Source: Arion vulgaris
Lineage: Eukaryota; Mollusca; Gastropoda; Stylommatophora; Arionidae
DNA: 64,000 nucleotides
NCBI GenBank assembly: GCA_020796225.1
Contig: CM036756.1
Location: 58,868,616 to 58,932,615, forward strand
Direction: 5' to 3'
In this document: piece by piece, positions 19,659 to 30,589 of the stretch
How the letters are laid out: the number at the start of each line of letters is the position of its first letter
Numbering within the stretch: position 1 is the stretch's first letter
The notes under the pieces: model-generated
Seen by the model: only the letters and a program-made list of their open reading frames with translations
Databases searched by the model: none
Told to the model about the DNA's origin: nothing
Made by a program: the position numbers and the translations under genes

Positions 19659-22600
19659 TTTTAAAAACAACACAACTTGCTAAATCAAAGTTATGATTAT
19701 AGTTACAACTGAAGTTTAAAAACAACACAACTTGCTAAATCAAGGTTATATTATGTTACAACTGAAGTTTAAAAACAACACAACTTGCTAAATCAAAGTT
19801 ATATTATGTTACAACTGAAGTTTAAAAACAACACAACTTGCTAAATCAAAGTTATATTATGTTACAACTGAAGTTTAAAAACAACACAACTTGTTAAATC
19901 AAAGTTATATTATGTTTCAACTGAAGTTTAAAAACAACACAACTGCTAAATCAAAGGTTATATTATGTTTCAACTGAAGTTTAAAAACAACACAACTTGC
20001 TAAATCAAAGTTATATTATGTTACAACTGAAGTTTAAAAACAACACAACTTTCTAAATCAAAGTTATATTATGTTACAACTGAAGTTTAAAAACAACACA
20101 ACTTGTTAAATCAAAGTTATATTATGTTACAACTGAAATTTAAAAACATCACAACTTGCTAAATCAAAGTTATATTATGTTACAACTGAAGTTTAAAAAC
20201 AACACAACTTGTTAAATCAAAGTTTTATTATGTTACAACTGAAGTTTAAAAACAACACAACTTGTTAAATCAAAGTTATATTATGTTACAACTGAAGTTT
20301 AAAAACAACACAACTTGTTAAATCAAAGTTATATTATGTTACAACTGAAGTTTAAAAACATCACAACTTGCTAAATCAAAGTTATATTATGTTACAACTG
20401 AAGTTTAAAACAAACACAACTTGTTAAATCAAAGTTATATTATGTTACAACTGAAGTTTAAAAACAACACAACTTGTTAAATCAAAGTTTTATTATGTTA
20501 CAACTGAAGTTTAAAAACAACACAACTTGTTAAATCAAAGTTATATTATGTTACAACTGAAGTTTAAAAACAACACAACTTGTTAAATCAAGGTTATATT
20601 ATGTTACAACTGAAGTTTAAAAACAACACAACTTGTTAAATCAAAGTTATATTATGTTACAACTGAAGTTTAAAAACAACACAACTTGCTAAATCAAAGT
20701 TATATTATGTTACAACTGAAGTTTAAAAACAACACAACTTGTTAAATCAAAGTTATATTATGTTACAACTGAAGTTTAAAAACAACACAACTTGTTAAAT
20801 CAAAGTTATATTATGTTACAACTGAAGTTTAAAAACAACACAACTTGCTAAAAAAGTTATATTATGTTACAACTGAAGTTTAAAAACAACACAACATGCT
20901 AAATCAAAGTTATATTATGTTACAACTGAAGTTTAAAAACAACACAACTTGTTAAATCAAGGTTATATTATGTTACAACTGAAGTTTAAAAACAACACAA
21001 CTTGTTAAATCAAAGTTATATTATGTTACAACTGAAGTTTAAAAACATCACAACTTGCTAAATCAAAGTTATATTATGTTACAACTGAAGTTTAAAAACA
21101 ACACAACTTGCTAAATAAATGTTATATTATGTTACAACTGAAGTTTAAAAACAACACAACTTGTTAAATCAAAGTTATATTATGTTACAACTGAAGTTTA
21201 AAAACAACACAACTTGTTAAATCAAATTTATATTATGTTACAACTGAAGTTTAAAAACATCACAACTTGCCAAATCAAAGTTATATTATGTTACAACTGA
21301 AGTTTAAAAACATCACAACTTGCTAAATCAAAGTTATATTATGTTACAACTGAAGTTTAAAAACAACACAACTTGTTAAATCAAAGTTTTATTATGTTAC
21401 AACTGAAGTTTAAAAACAACACAACTTGTTAAATCAAAGTTATATTATGTTACAACTGAAGTTTAAAACAACACAACTTGTTAAATCAAGGTTATATTAT
21501 GTTACAACTGAAGTTTAAAAACAACACAACTTGCTAAATAAATGTTATATTATGTTACAACTGAAGTTTAAAAACAACACAACTTGCTAAATCCAAGTTA
21601 TATTTTGTTACAACTGAAGTTTAAAAACAACACAACTTGTTAAATCAAAGTTATATTATGTTACAACTGAAGTTTAAAAACAACACAACTTGTTAAATCA
21701 AAGTTATATTATGTTACAACTGAAGTTTAAAAACATCACAACTTGCTAAATCAAAGTTATATTATGTTACAACTGAAGTTTAAAAACAACACAACTTGCT
21801 AAATAAATGTTATATTATGTTACAACTGAAGTTTAAAAACAACACAACTTGTTAAATCAAAGTTATATTATGTTACAACTGAAGTTTAAAAACAACACAA
21901 CTTGCTAAATCAAAGTTTTATTATGTTACAACTGAAGTTTAAAAACAACACAACTTGCTAAATCAAAGTTATATTATGTTACAACTGAAGTTTAAAAACA
22001 ACACAACTTGTTAAATCAAAGTTATATTATGTTACAACTGAAGTTTAAAAACATCACAACTTGCTAAATCAAAGTTATATTATGTTACAACTGAAGTTTA
22101 AAAACAACACAACTTACTAAATCAAAGTTATATTATGTTACAACTGAAGTTTAAAAACATCACAACTTGCTAAATCAAAGTTATATTATGTTACAACTGA
22201 AGTTTAAAAACAACACAACTTACTAAATCAAAGTTATATTATGTTACAACTGAAGTTTAAAAACAACACAACTTGTTAAATCAAAGTTATATTATGTTAC
22301 AACTGAAGTTTAAAAACAACACAACTTGTTAAATCAAGGTTATATTATGTTACAACTGAAGTTTAAAAACAACACAACTTGTTAAATCAAAGTTATATTA
22401 TGTTACAACTGAAGTTTAAAAACAACACAACTTGTTAAATCAAAGTTATATTATGTTACAACTGAAGTTTAAAAACAACACAACTTGCTAAATCAAAGTT
22501 ATATTATGTTACAACTGAAGTTTAAAAACAACACAACTTGTTAAATCAAAGTTATATTATGTTACAACTGAAGTTTAAAAACAACACAACTTGCTAAATC

Positions 22601-22737
22601 AAAGTTATATTATGTTACAACTGAAGTTTAAAAACAACACAACTTGTTAAATCAAAGTTATATTATGTTACAACTGAAGTTTAAAAACAACACAACTTGC
22701 TAAATCAAAGTTATATTATGTTACAACTGAAGTTTAA
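19659..22737. repeat. 53-bp satellite, ~58 copies
   Basis: The unit includes AAGTTTAAAAACAACACAAC, TTG(C/T)TAAATCAAAG and TTATATTATGTTACAACTG. Variation is mostly confined to a few sites: GCTAAATC or GTTAAATC, AACAACAC or AACATCAC, and AAAG or AAGG. Period and phase hold over 3.1 kb, so homogenisation has been recent. Confidence 0.97.
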
Positions 22738-22839
22738 CGATCAGGAATATCAATATTATTAACAGTTTTCATCAATAAATTACCATGGACATAGAATTTT
22801 GTAAAATTGCAGAAGACCTTAGTGTTCTATCAACCACTT

Positions 22840-23340
22840 ATAAAAACCAGCCCCCATTAAGCAACAATTTTTCTTTTCTCGTCTGAGTTTCTGTATAACG
22901 TATTGTTTATCAACCAATTGTCTTTAACATTCAGTTCTTTCAGGACATCAGTGTTCTTCCTTTTTTTCTGTCGATGATATTTGTAGGATCTTTCTGTAGC
23001 ATTTCGTTTCGAAGTACTGGATTTTCGTTCTTGTTGTTTGTGTAATAGTCCATGCTTCACAACCATAAATAGCCACTGAAAAAATGCATGTTCTTAGTAT
23101 TTTTAATTTTAATATTTTGCTGGTGCTTTGCCACATGTTCTTCATAGTATTTAACTTCTTGATTGATATTGTCAATTTTCTTGAGATCTCTTTGGAGCAG
23201 TCGCCGTTATTGTTAACTATTGAGCCCAGACATTTGTAGCTCTCTACACGTTGTAGTTTTTCATTGTTTATTTGGATGTTAGGTGAGCTTTTGCTTTGTC
23301 AGTTGACATTATTTTTGTTTTCAGTTCTTTTTCTCTTCTT
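22840..23340 (-). pseudogene. LINE reverse-transcriptase C-terminal half
   Basis: Minus translation: LQRVESYKCLGSIVNNNGD (about 23260-23200), then IFSVAIYGCEAWTITQTTR and IQYFETKCYRKILQISSTEK, then in another frame LKELNVKDNWLINNTLYRNS. These are the thumb and post-thumb segments after the polymerase palm. Frameshifted near 22950. The group differs from La-Lf. Confidence 0.78.
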
Positions 23341-23635
23341 ACACAAGGGAATTCTTTTTTTTTTAAATGCATTGGTAGCTTACTACTCGGAAGTTGAGAA
23401 GATCAGACACAGATCAGATTTTGTTTACGACTCTATGTATAGAAATTAAATCTTCTTATAAGTGTTTAAACCATAGCTAGTTTGCAACTGTCAATCAGAA
23501 TATTTTATCGAAAAGTAATTTTCCAGGAGGGTGGCGCTACCCACACCAACGTCCTCTAACATGTGTACGCCCATGATAATGACTCAAAAGTCAAAAGAGA
23601 ATTAATACTTTCGTCTTCATCGATCTCATTTTACG
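23341..23635. other. No gene recognised
   Basis: No frame or repeat beyond short T-runs. Confidence 0.3.
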
Positions 23636-23826
23636 ATATTCAATACATTTATTAAGTGTGGATATCTGACAGAGAAGAAACAAAAGATCAAATTCACAAT
23701 CATTTCCCTATTAAGTGTTGAGTATATCTTGAACAGAGAAGAGAACAAATAGATCTATATTCACAATACATTTCCCTATTAAGTGTTGAGTATATCTTGG
23801 ACAGAGAAGAGAACAAATAGATCTAT
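23636..23826. repeat. ~61-67-bp tandem repeat, 3 copies
   Basis: Units share TTTCCCTATTAAGTGTTGAG and ACAGAGAAGAGAACAAATAG. The first unit is more diverged. The array ends at the start of the Ld LINE. Confidence 0.8.
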
Positions 23827-24118
23827 CCAGAAAAACTCAAAATCAAAGAAAACTGGCTGATGCTACAAATAAGAAAGAGACAATTGAGATATTTTGGACA
23901 TATTAAAAAGACATGAAGGGCTGGAGAAGACCATCATGGAAGGAGGCATACGGCAAAGAGAAGAAGAGGAAGACCACGGAGAAGATGGATTCAGGATGTA
24001 ACAGATGGTTTGAACATGACGGCTGCAGAGGCAGGACATCTGGCCTATGAGAGAGAGAAATTCGGAGGACTGTTGGGGTGGCAAAGTTCTGCTCAGGACA
24101 AGCTATTTAATGAATGAA
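23827..24118 (+). pseudogene. LINE group Ld, 3' end, reference copy
   Basis: ENWLMLQIRKRQLRYFGHIK, then after a frameshift RRRGRPRRRWIQDVTDGLNM, TAAEAGHLAYEREKFGGLL, and WQSSAQDKLFNE followed by an ATGAATGAATGAA tail. Other copies at 9.5, 61.7 and 62.9 kb. Confidence 0.8.
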
Positions 24119-24480
24119 TGAATTGAGTATAAGATTAACCTACACACATAACTGCATACACCACCATCACCTTCCCATTTACCGAGCATCCTTCTGCAAT
24201 TTAAATGAAAGATACATTCAAACCAACCACCAGGAGAAACAACAAATACAAACAGAAAGGAAAGATAACACATATATAGCAGAAAGTACAAACTTCTCTA
24301 CTTGTACCAGGTAACCGCACAATCCCAAGACAAATCTGAACAGTAGACTTGATAATGAATAGTACAAACTGTACATATCATATTTCAATTGTATCTTTAA
24401 AAATGGATATATTTATATTCAAACAAATAAAAGAGACTAACCTTTATAGAAAGTACATTTAAGAAAGTACATTTTGAAAA
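24119..24480. other. No gene recognised
   Basis: Opposing short frames (24103-24314) show no domain. Confidence 0.3.
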
Positions 24481-25112
24481 GTACATGTCCCGGAAAAGAA
24501 ATTACTTTGGCCACGTTAAACGTCACAGTGGTTTGGAGAGAACGGTAATAATAATAATAATAATTCCTCTCGTACCGTTATACGTTACATAGGGCCTGTA
24601 AGTAATTTCTCCATTAGGCTCTATCCTGGGCAACTCGCTCAATCTCATCCATGGAACTTAGACCGATATTTCCTGCCTCTCTCAGCAAAGTTTGCTTCAG
24701 GGTCTCCTTAGGTCGACCTCTCTTCTTGAATCCTTTGCATCCCACTTCAATGCCTGCTTTGATATTCGTTGATTATTTCTCCTCAAGGTGTGCCCAACAT
24801 ATCTCCATCTTCTCTTTCTTATAACGTTGTCACTAGTGGTTGACCAGACATATCTCTGATTTCATCACTTCTCCTGAATTCATTCCATTTTATATTCATT
24901 TTTTCGCAGACATCTATTTTCAAATGCATTCAACTTGCATTCTATATCTTTAGAGAACGGTAATGGAAGGCATTATTCCTGGAGTACGAGGAACAGGGCA
25001 ACCAAGACTAAGGTGGCAGCAGGACATCACAGAAACCTTGAACATGACGCTGGAGGAGACGGGAGAACTTGCTAGAGACAGAGATATTTTTCAGGAGGTA
25101 TGTGATGAAAGC
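24481..25112 (+). pseudogene. Ld-like LINE 3' end, split by an La insertion
   Basis: The left part reads KRNYFGHVKRHSGLERT (24494-24549). The right part (24952-25112) continues VMEGIIPGVRGTGQPRLRW, QQDITETLNMTLEETGELAR, and DRDIF. Removing the La element and one target duplication restores a continuous reading frame. Confidence 0.82.
24550..24951 (-). mobile_element. LINE group La nested in an Ld-like LINE
   Basis: The minus-strand La 3' end has its (AAT)n tail at 24547-24562 and CTCTCGTACCGTTATACG. It extends upstream to ATTCAACTTGCATTC. It is flanked by an exact 13-bp duplication AGAGAACGGTAAT (24537-24549 and 24952-24964). Translation matches the 2.9-3.5-kb copy. Confidence 0.9.
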
Positions 25113-25184
25113 GACGTTTGTCAAGGGACATGCTACTACTTGACAGTTAAGAAGATAGAAGTCAGTAGAAGTAGAAGCTCTAAC

Positions 25185-25310
25185 GTCGGAGAAATCATGC
25201 CTGTATGGCAGGAGACACTGATAAAAAGAAAAGCAAGCCTTCAAACAAAAATTATAAACTAAATAATCCGCTCCCTGACTACGTCTTAATTCAAAGCGGG
25301 CGAACGCAGT
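25185..25310 (+). mobile_element. SINE-F 3' fragment
   Basis: ATGCCTGTATGGCAGGAGAC and AATTCAAAGCGGGCGAAC match the end of SINE-F. The tRNA-like head is missing. Confidence 0.6.
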
Positions 25311-25367
25311 TAGTAGTAGTATTAGTAGTAGTAGTAGTAGTAGTAGTAGAAGTAGTAGTAGTAGTCG
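25311..25367. repeat. (TAG)n microsatellite
   Basis: Mostly perfect TAG/AGT triplets with one ATT and one CGT interruption. It lies directly after the SINE-F 3' end, so it is probably that element's expanded tail. Confidence 0.9.
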
Positions 25368-25439
25368 TAAAAGTTTTGTAAAATTATAAATAACAGTCCA
25401 CTTGTGCTATAATATTAAAAGAGTATACTTAACTACATA

Positions 25440-25515
25440 CATAAAGTAAATGTGGGCTCAATCTTACTGTATGGATCAGAAACATGGAAGACAAGTATAC
25501 AGACAGCAGCATAAG
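25440..25515 (+). pseudogene. LINE fragment, reverse-transcriptase connector
   Basis: VGSILLYGSETWKTSIQTAA matches the segment after the polymerase palm in the other LINEs. Nothing is recognisable beyond about 25 codons. Confidence 0.55.
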
Positions 25516-26150
25516 AGACTTTGATGGGAAATGAAACAGGCACACACAAGATCACTACGTCTCTACCCTCCCTCCCCCAACACTTCTATAAAGAAGTAAA
25601 TGGTGGAAGAGAAGAAGAAGAAACTGAAATACAAGGGACACGTGACGTGAGTAGTCTGATTTCAAAAAATGCCCACTCGAGCTGATCGGCCATATGACTA
25701 CAGAGGGATGTGGTCTCGCTATTGAAGCAAATATCAACATAATCTTTGCTGTGATGAAGCCTGTGGAAAATCTACGACTGGTCTGCTGAGATTGAACAAA
25801 CCCTTTTATCCCCTGCCTGCCTTCGAGGCTGCAAATATCCCAGCAACTACAGCTCAGAAGTTGAAGATTGTACAAATAGTGGTATTTCAAGCCAGTCAGT
25901 ATTCTGGGATTTGGAGTAAGCTTAGAAAACATACTTTACCAAAATGAATCGCCACGATATCCATCAACCTGGAGTCGCACGTACAAAGTTCACTCCATGG
26001 AACAGGGAACAATAGTGCAAACTCGTCATCTTTGGGATCTTAACAAGTAACAATTCTCATAACTTATGTTTCTTTTTCAAAATTGACTTTTCTTAGACAA
26101 GCACACGAGACTGACTCTTAAAGAAAGTACATTTTTGAATTTACAAGTCA
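25516..26150. other. No gene recognised; one unexplained minus frame
   Basis: A 125-codon minus-strand frame (25555-25932) has no domain I recognise. It lies between LINE relics and may be chance. Confidence 0.3.
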
Positions 26151-26154
26151 GCAA

Positions 26155-26490
26155 ATGTCTATTCTTTTCTCCAACCATGTTTTGCCTCAGCGTCATTATA
26201 AGAAGAGATTTCTAGAACGAACTTTGTGTGCACTTCATTAACAGTGTCTTTCGCCGCCTCTGTTTTCTCAGAGGTCCACCTTTTCCTCGGCCAGCCTTTT
26301 TCTTTGTATCCATTGTATCGACTAACATTGCCCTTTGATGCACTCTGTCTGTTGGTAATCTGCTTGTGTGCCAACCCATTTAATTTGTTGTTGCTTGATA
26401 AAGTTCAGTACTGATGGTGTACCCACTTTTTCCCCCAGATGTCTTAAATTCTCAACCGGTATCTTCTTGATACTCCCAGCAGACTGCATA
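26155..26490 (-). pseudogene. LINE group Le, 3' end
   Basis: Minus translation: KQITNRQSASKGNVSRYNGY, KEKGWPRKRWTSEKTEAAKD, and EAKHGWRKE at the terminus. Homologous to 51.9, 56.8, 59.9 and 62.2 kb. All five copies share orientation. Confidence 0.75.
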
Positions 26491-27281
26491 AACACTTCAT
26501 CTCTAACACTTCATGTCAGTAAAAGTACAAGTGTAAATAACAGTCCACTTTTAGATACATATTATTAAAACGTAAAACCACATAAAAATAGTCACAATTT
26601 GTATGTCTCAAGACGACATTGCCGTGAGATAAATAAAGAATAATGGCATTCATGAATTTTAAACGTAAAAGACCAACACGTGACAACCATCTGTGTCGTT
26701 TATCTTATAGGAAGCCTTCTCCTAAACCTATCCTAAAATAGTATAACTTTCTCGTTGACATCGTTCTAATGCCCAGAAAAATATATTTCTTTCTATTTTT
26801 CATACCCTAAAATAGTATAAATATCCCGTTGACATTGTTCTAATGCCAAGAAAAAATATTTCTTTCTACCTTTGTTTTCTTCGATAAACGGCTTAGTAAA
26901 TCTTTGTGATAAATTTCAAGTAAAGTGGTGGAAAACACCAATAACAATTAAGGTGATTATTGTCCCGATCACTGATTAATTGATTGTGATAAAAGGTAAA
27001 GTCCATGCAGACTGTTGCATGGTCTTAGTTTCAAAGACACGACTTTTAGTTTTGCAGCTAATTCCTGACTCATTAGTGTAGCTAAAAATCCTAAACTAAA
27101 ATTAATGAATTCAGTGAAATGACAGGTTAAATAGAAATAGAACAATACAGAAAAGAAAGAAGTAAATTTGTAATTAATTTGTAGAAATTCTCTCTCCAGG
27201 AAATGGCGTCAACTGAAATCTTATCCGCAATATGCCTCATCACGGATACAATTTCTTTCCGAAGATTCTTACTTCCTGTTT
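26491..27281. other. No gene recognised; one 74-bp duplication
   Basis: At 26727-26874 a segment beginning CCTAAAATAGTATAA and ending TTTCTTTCTA occurs twice in tandem. The remainder is unassigned AT-rich sequence. Confidence 0.5.
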
Positions 27282-27296
27282 ATTCAGAGAAAATCG

Positions 27297-28937
27297 TCTT
27301 CTTCTTCTTGTCTTCTTCGTTCTTTGCTTCTTTCTTGTCTTCTTCTTTTTTGTCTTTCTCTTCTTCTTCTTTTGCCTTCTTCTTCTTCTTCTTCTTCTTC
27401 TTCTTCTTCTTCTTCTTGTCTTCTTCTTCTTGTCTTCTTCTTCTTGTCTTCTTTCTCTTCTTCTTTCTTCTTCTCTTCTTGTCTTCTTCTTCTTGTCTTC
27501 TTCTTCTTTTCTTCTCTTTTTGTCTTCTTCTTCTTCTTCTTCTTCTTTCTTGTCTTCTTCTTCTTGTCTTCTTCTTCTTGTCTTCTTCTTCTTGTCTTCT
27601 TCTTCTTTGTCTTCTTCTTCTTTTCTTCTTCTTCTTCTTGTCTTCTTCTTCTTGTCTTCTTCTTCTTGTCTTCTTCTTCTTGTCTTCTTCTTCTTGTTTT
27701 CTTCTTCTTGTCTTCTTCTTCTTGTCTTCTTCTTCTTGTCTTCTTCTTCTTCTTGTCTTCTTCTTCTTTTCTTCTTCTTCTTTCTTCTTCTTCTTTTGTC
27801 TTCTTCTTTTTGTCTTCTTCTTCTTGTCTTCTTCTTCTTGTCTTCTTCTTCTTGTCTTCTTTTCTTGTCTTCTTGTTCTTCTTCTTGTCTTCTTCTTCTT
27901 GTCTTCTTCTTCTTGTCTTTCTTTTCTTGTCTTCTTCTTCTTGTCTTCTTCTTTCTTCTTGTCTTCTTCTTCTGTCTCTTCTTCTTCTTGTCTTCTTCTT
28001 GTCTTCTTCTTCTTGTCTTCTTCTTCTTGTCTTCTTCTTATTGTCTTCTTCTTTTTGTCTTCTTCTTCTTGTCTTCTTCTTCTTGTCTTCTTCTTCTTGT
28101 CTTCTTCTTCTTGTCTTCTTCTTCTTCTTCTTCTTCTTGCTTCTTTTCTTGTCTTCTTCTTCTTGTCTTCTTCTTCTTGTCTTCTTCTTCTTGTCTTCTT
28201 CTTCTTGTCTTCTTCTTCTTGTCTTCTTCTTGTCTTCTTCTTCTTGTCTTCTTCTTCTTGTCTTCTTCTTGTCTTCTTCTTTGTCTTCTTCTTCTTGTCT
28301 TCTTCTTTTGTCTTCTTCTTCTTGTCTTCTTCTTTGCTTCTTTTCTTCTTGTCTTCTTCTTCTTGTCTTCTTCTTCTTCTTCTTGTCTTCTTCTTCTTGT
28401 CTTCTTCTTCTTGTCTTCTTCTTGTCTTCTTCTTCTTGTCTTCTTCTTCTTGTCTTCTTCTTCTTGTCTTCTTCTTCTTGTCTTCTTCTTGTCTTCTTCT
28501 TCTTGTCTTCTTCTTCTTCTTGTCTTTTTCTTCTTGTCTTCTTCTTCTTGTCTTCTTCTTCTTGTCTTCTTCTTCTTGTCTTCTTCTTGTCTTCTTCTTG
28601 TCTTCTTCTTCTTGTCTTCTTCTTCTTTTCTTCTTCTTGTCTTCTTCTTCTTGTCTTCTTCTTCTTGTCTTCTTCTTCTTCTGTCTTCTTTCTTTCTTTG
28701 TCTTCTTCTCTCTTGTCTTCTTCTTTTTGTCTTCTTCTTCTTGTCTTCTTCTTCTTGTCTTCTTCTTCTTGTCTTCTTCTTCTTCTTGTCTTCTTCTTCT
28801 TGTCTTCTTCTTGTCTTCTTCTTCTTGTCTTCTTCTTCTTGTCTTCTTCTTCTTGCTTCTTCTTCTGTCTTCTTTGCTCTTCTTCTGTCTTCTTCTTCTT
28901 GTCTTCTTCTTCTTGTCTTCTTCTTCTTGTCTTCTTC
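27297..28937. repeat. 14-bp minisatellite, expanded SINE-B tail
   Basis: Repeats of GTCTTCTTCTTCTT (minus strand: AAGAAGAAGAAGAC) run for about 1.64 kb with frequent gain or loss of CTT triplets. It contains no stop codon in several frames of both strands, which produces overlapping low-complexity frames of over 500 codons. None is a gene. The array continues without a gap into the tail of SINE-B and lies inside that SINE's target duplication. Confidence 0.97.
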
Positions 28938-29186
28938 TTCGGACTATCCATATAGACCACTTGTTAGCCAATTTGTGTGATTTGTATGTGATCTGAGCCT
29001 AAGAGCGATTGTACGTTGTGCCAATTATGCGCCTACAAGTAAGCCCAGCATCCGATTTCTACGACGCTTTTTATTCACCAGGGTAGCTTCTCTAGGCCCC
29101 TACCTTAGCAGCCTCTAACGTAATGCATTGTAGGTGGCAGTGGTACTATTCTTTGCTTCCCTTGCGGTCCCAGCATCACATGGGCG
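28938..29186 (-). mobile_element. SINE-B body carrying the giant tail
   Basis: Body order as in other minus copies: CCACTTGTTAGCC, CGATTGTACGTTGTGCCA, ATGCGCCTACAAGTAAGCC, ending CACATGGGCG. The 8-bp repeat ATTCAGAG lies at 29187-29194, beyond the 5' end. It lies again at 27282-27289, beyond the far end of the array. The insertion unit is therefore 27290-29186. Confidence 0.88.
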
Positions 29187-29247
29187 ATTCAGAGGTATCA
29201 ACTCTTAGTTCACCTTTCTTCTGTAATCTTCAAACTTAGAGTGGGTG

Positions 29248-29370
29248 TTTAATTGATTGATTGATTGATTGATTGATATGATTATCATCATTGTACTTCG
29301 GGGATTAATCATGAGTGCTCCTATATATTTCTTACACAGTAAGATCACAAAGCCAGTGCGCGAAATTTGA
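29248..29370 (-). mobile_element. Repeat G with (ATTG)n tail
   Basis: An ATTG run (29251-29278), then ATCATTGTACTTCGGGG and ATGAGTGCTCC, collinear with 10.98-11.14 kb. Confidence 0.6.
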
Positions 29371-29700
29371 AGCAACGGAGTAATGATCCTTTGATCATTA
29401 TGCTACTCGTATTTTGTGGACAGTAAAAGTTATGTAAGAATTGTATTTTTAATTTGGTAAAATTACAAAATAAGTTGAATATATTTCTACATAATCGCCT
29501 GTGAGATAACAGGTGGAAACTATTTTCTTTGATGGGTTAACGTAGATCAGATTGGACCATGTTGGCATATTCCGAGCTACTCAAGTCGAAACGGACTGGT
29601 TTGGTTTTCCTTTAATCCGTTGTTGCTATCGAAATGTGTAGTTTGATGCCATATTTAGATACTGGACTGTATTTAGTAGTGTCTGCACACTAGATTCTTT
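29371..29700. other. No gene recognised
   Basis: A small palindrome ATGATCCTTTGATCAT is near 29382. Otherwise no signal. Confidence 0.3.
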
Positions 29701-29910
29701 GCCTTCTTTTTTCTTCTTCTTCTTTTGTCGTTACACTGCTAACGGGTTGTTGCCCAGTGTCGTGGTTTTTTGTTTTTGTCTTGCGCTGTTCTAGTGGCTT
29801 GGATGATTGTTAATTTTGCTCTTTGTCAGGATTCTGCTATGCCTTCTAACCATCTTTTACGTGGTCTTCCTCTCGCTTTCTTTCCTGATCTTCTTTTGTA
29901 GAAGTCTCTG
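29701..29910 (-). pseudogene. LINE group Lf, 3' end
   Basis: Minus translation gives KRGRPRKRWLEGIAES, QRAKLTIIQATRTAQDKNKK, and PRHWATTR, then a GAAGAAGAA-rich tail. Collinear with 49395-49555. Confidence 0.72.
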
Positions 29911-30589
29911 TATACTGTGGGGTTTGGATGCATTCTTCACCTTATGCTTTATAAGAAAATTTATTTTCTATGACAAACCAACCACTGTGGTCAAGCAAAA
30001 TAAAACATCGGCTAAAATATTACAATCATGTCCGTCATACAACATTGAGAAAACAATTCCTAGCAATTCTTCATCTAAGATGGCACAAAACCTACGGTAC
30101 AAAGAAGTACATGCGTTGCAACATATCATATGCAAATATATCTGGTCTATTAATATAACTATCACTTGCAGGATGAACGAAGAAGATTGGAGTGCTTAGA
30201 AAATAGCAGCACAGCAGACGAATGTGTAGGGACATCAATCAACATCGAACTGGTACACTTAGTCTGTTAAGTGTCTACACAGAATGGTGGAAGTATCAAC
30301 AAGAGACAAGCTTAAAAGTGAACATATCAGGGGGAAAGTGGTACAGCATCAGTACTGAGCTTCACTAAGAAACAGGAAATTAAATGTTTTAGACATAAGC
30401 AGATTATCAACAAACAGTGCGACTCAAATGGTGATTCTACTCAAATGTAGTGTATACAAAGCAAATAATCGTTTCTGCAAAAGGTGTACCGTAGAAATAA
30501 CAGAGTCAGTGAAATACACTAGTTATGAAGCGCACATAAAAAAGCCAGTTCTAGAAGTCTCTTCTTATCCTGACGATGTGAGTTTGTTT
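29911..30589. other. No gene recognised
   Basis: Frames of 60-130 codons overlap on both strands without a domain. Composition is like that of decayed LINE sequence. Confidence 0.3.

Noticed and set aside
25555..25932. 125-codon minus frame as a gene
   Set aside because: No recognisable motif, and it lies in LINE debris. Left as unexplained sequence.
27203..28996. Overlapping open frames of 543-597 codons on both strands rich in Ser/Leu/Phe or Lys/Arg/Glu
   Set aside because: They follow directly from a stop-free 14-bp CTT-rich repeat; a unit length not divisible by three opens several frames at once. No domain or splice context supports a gene.
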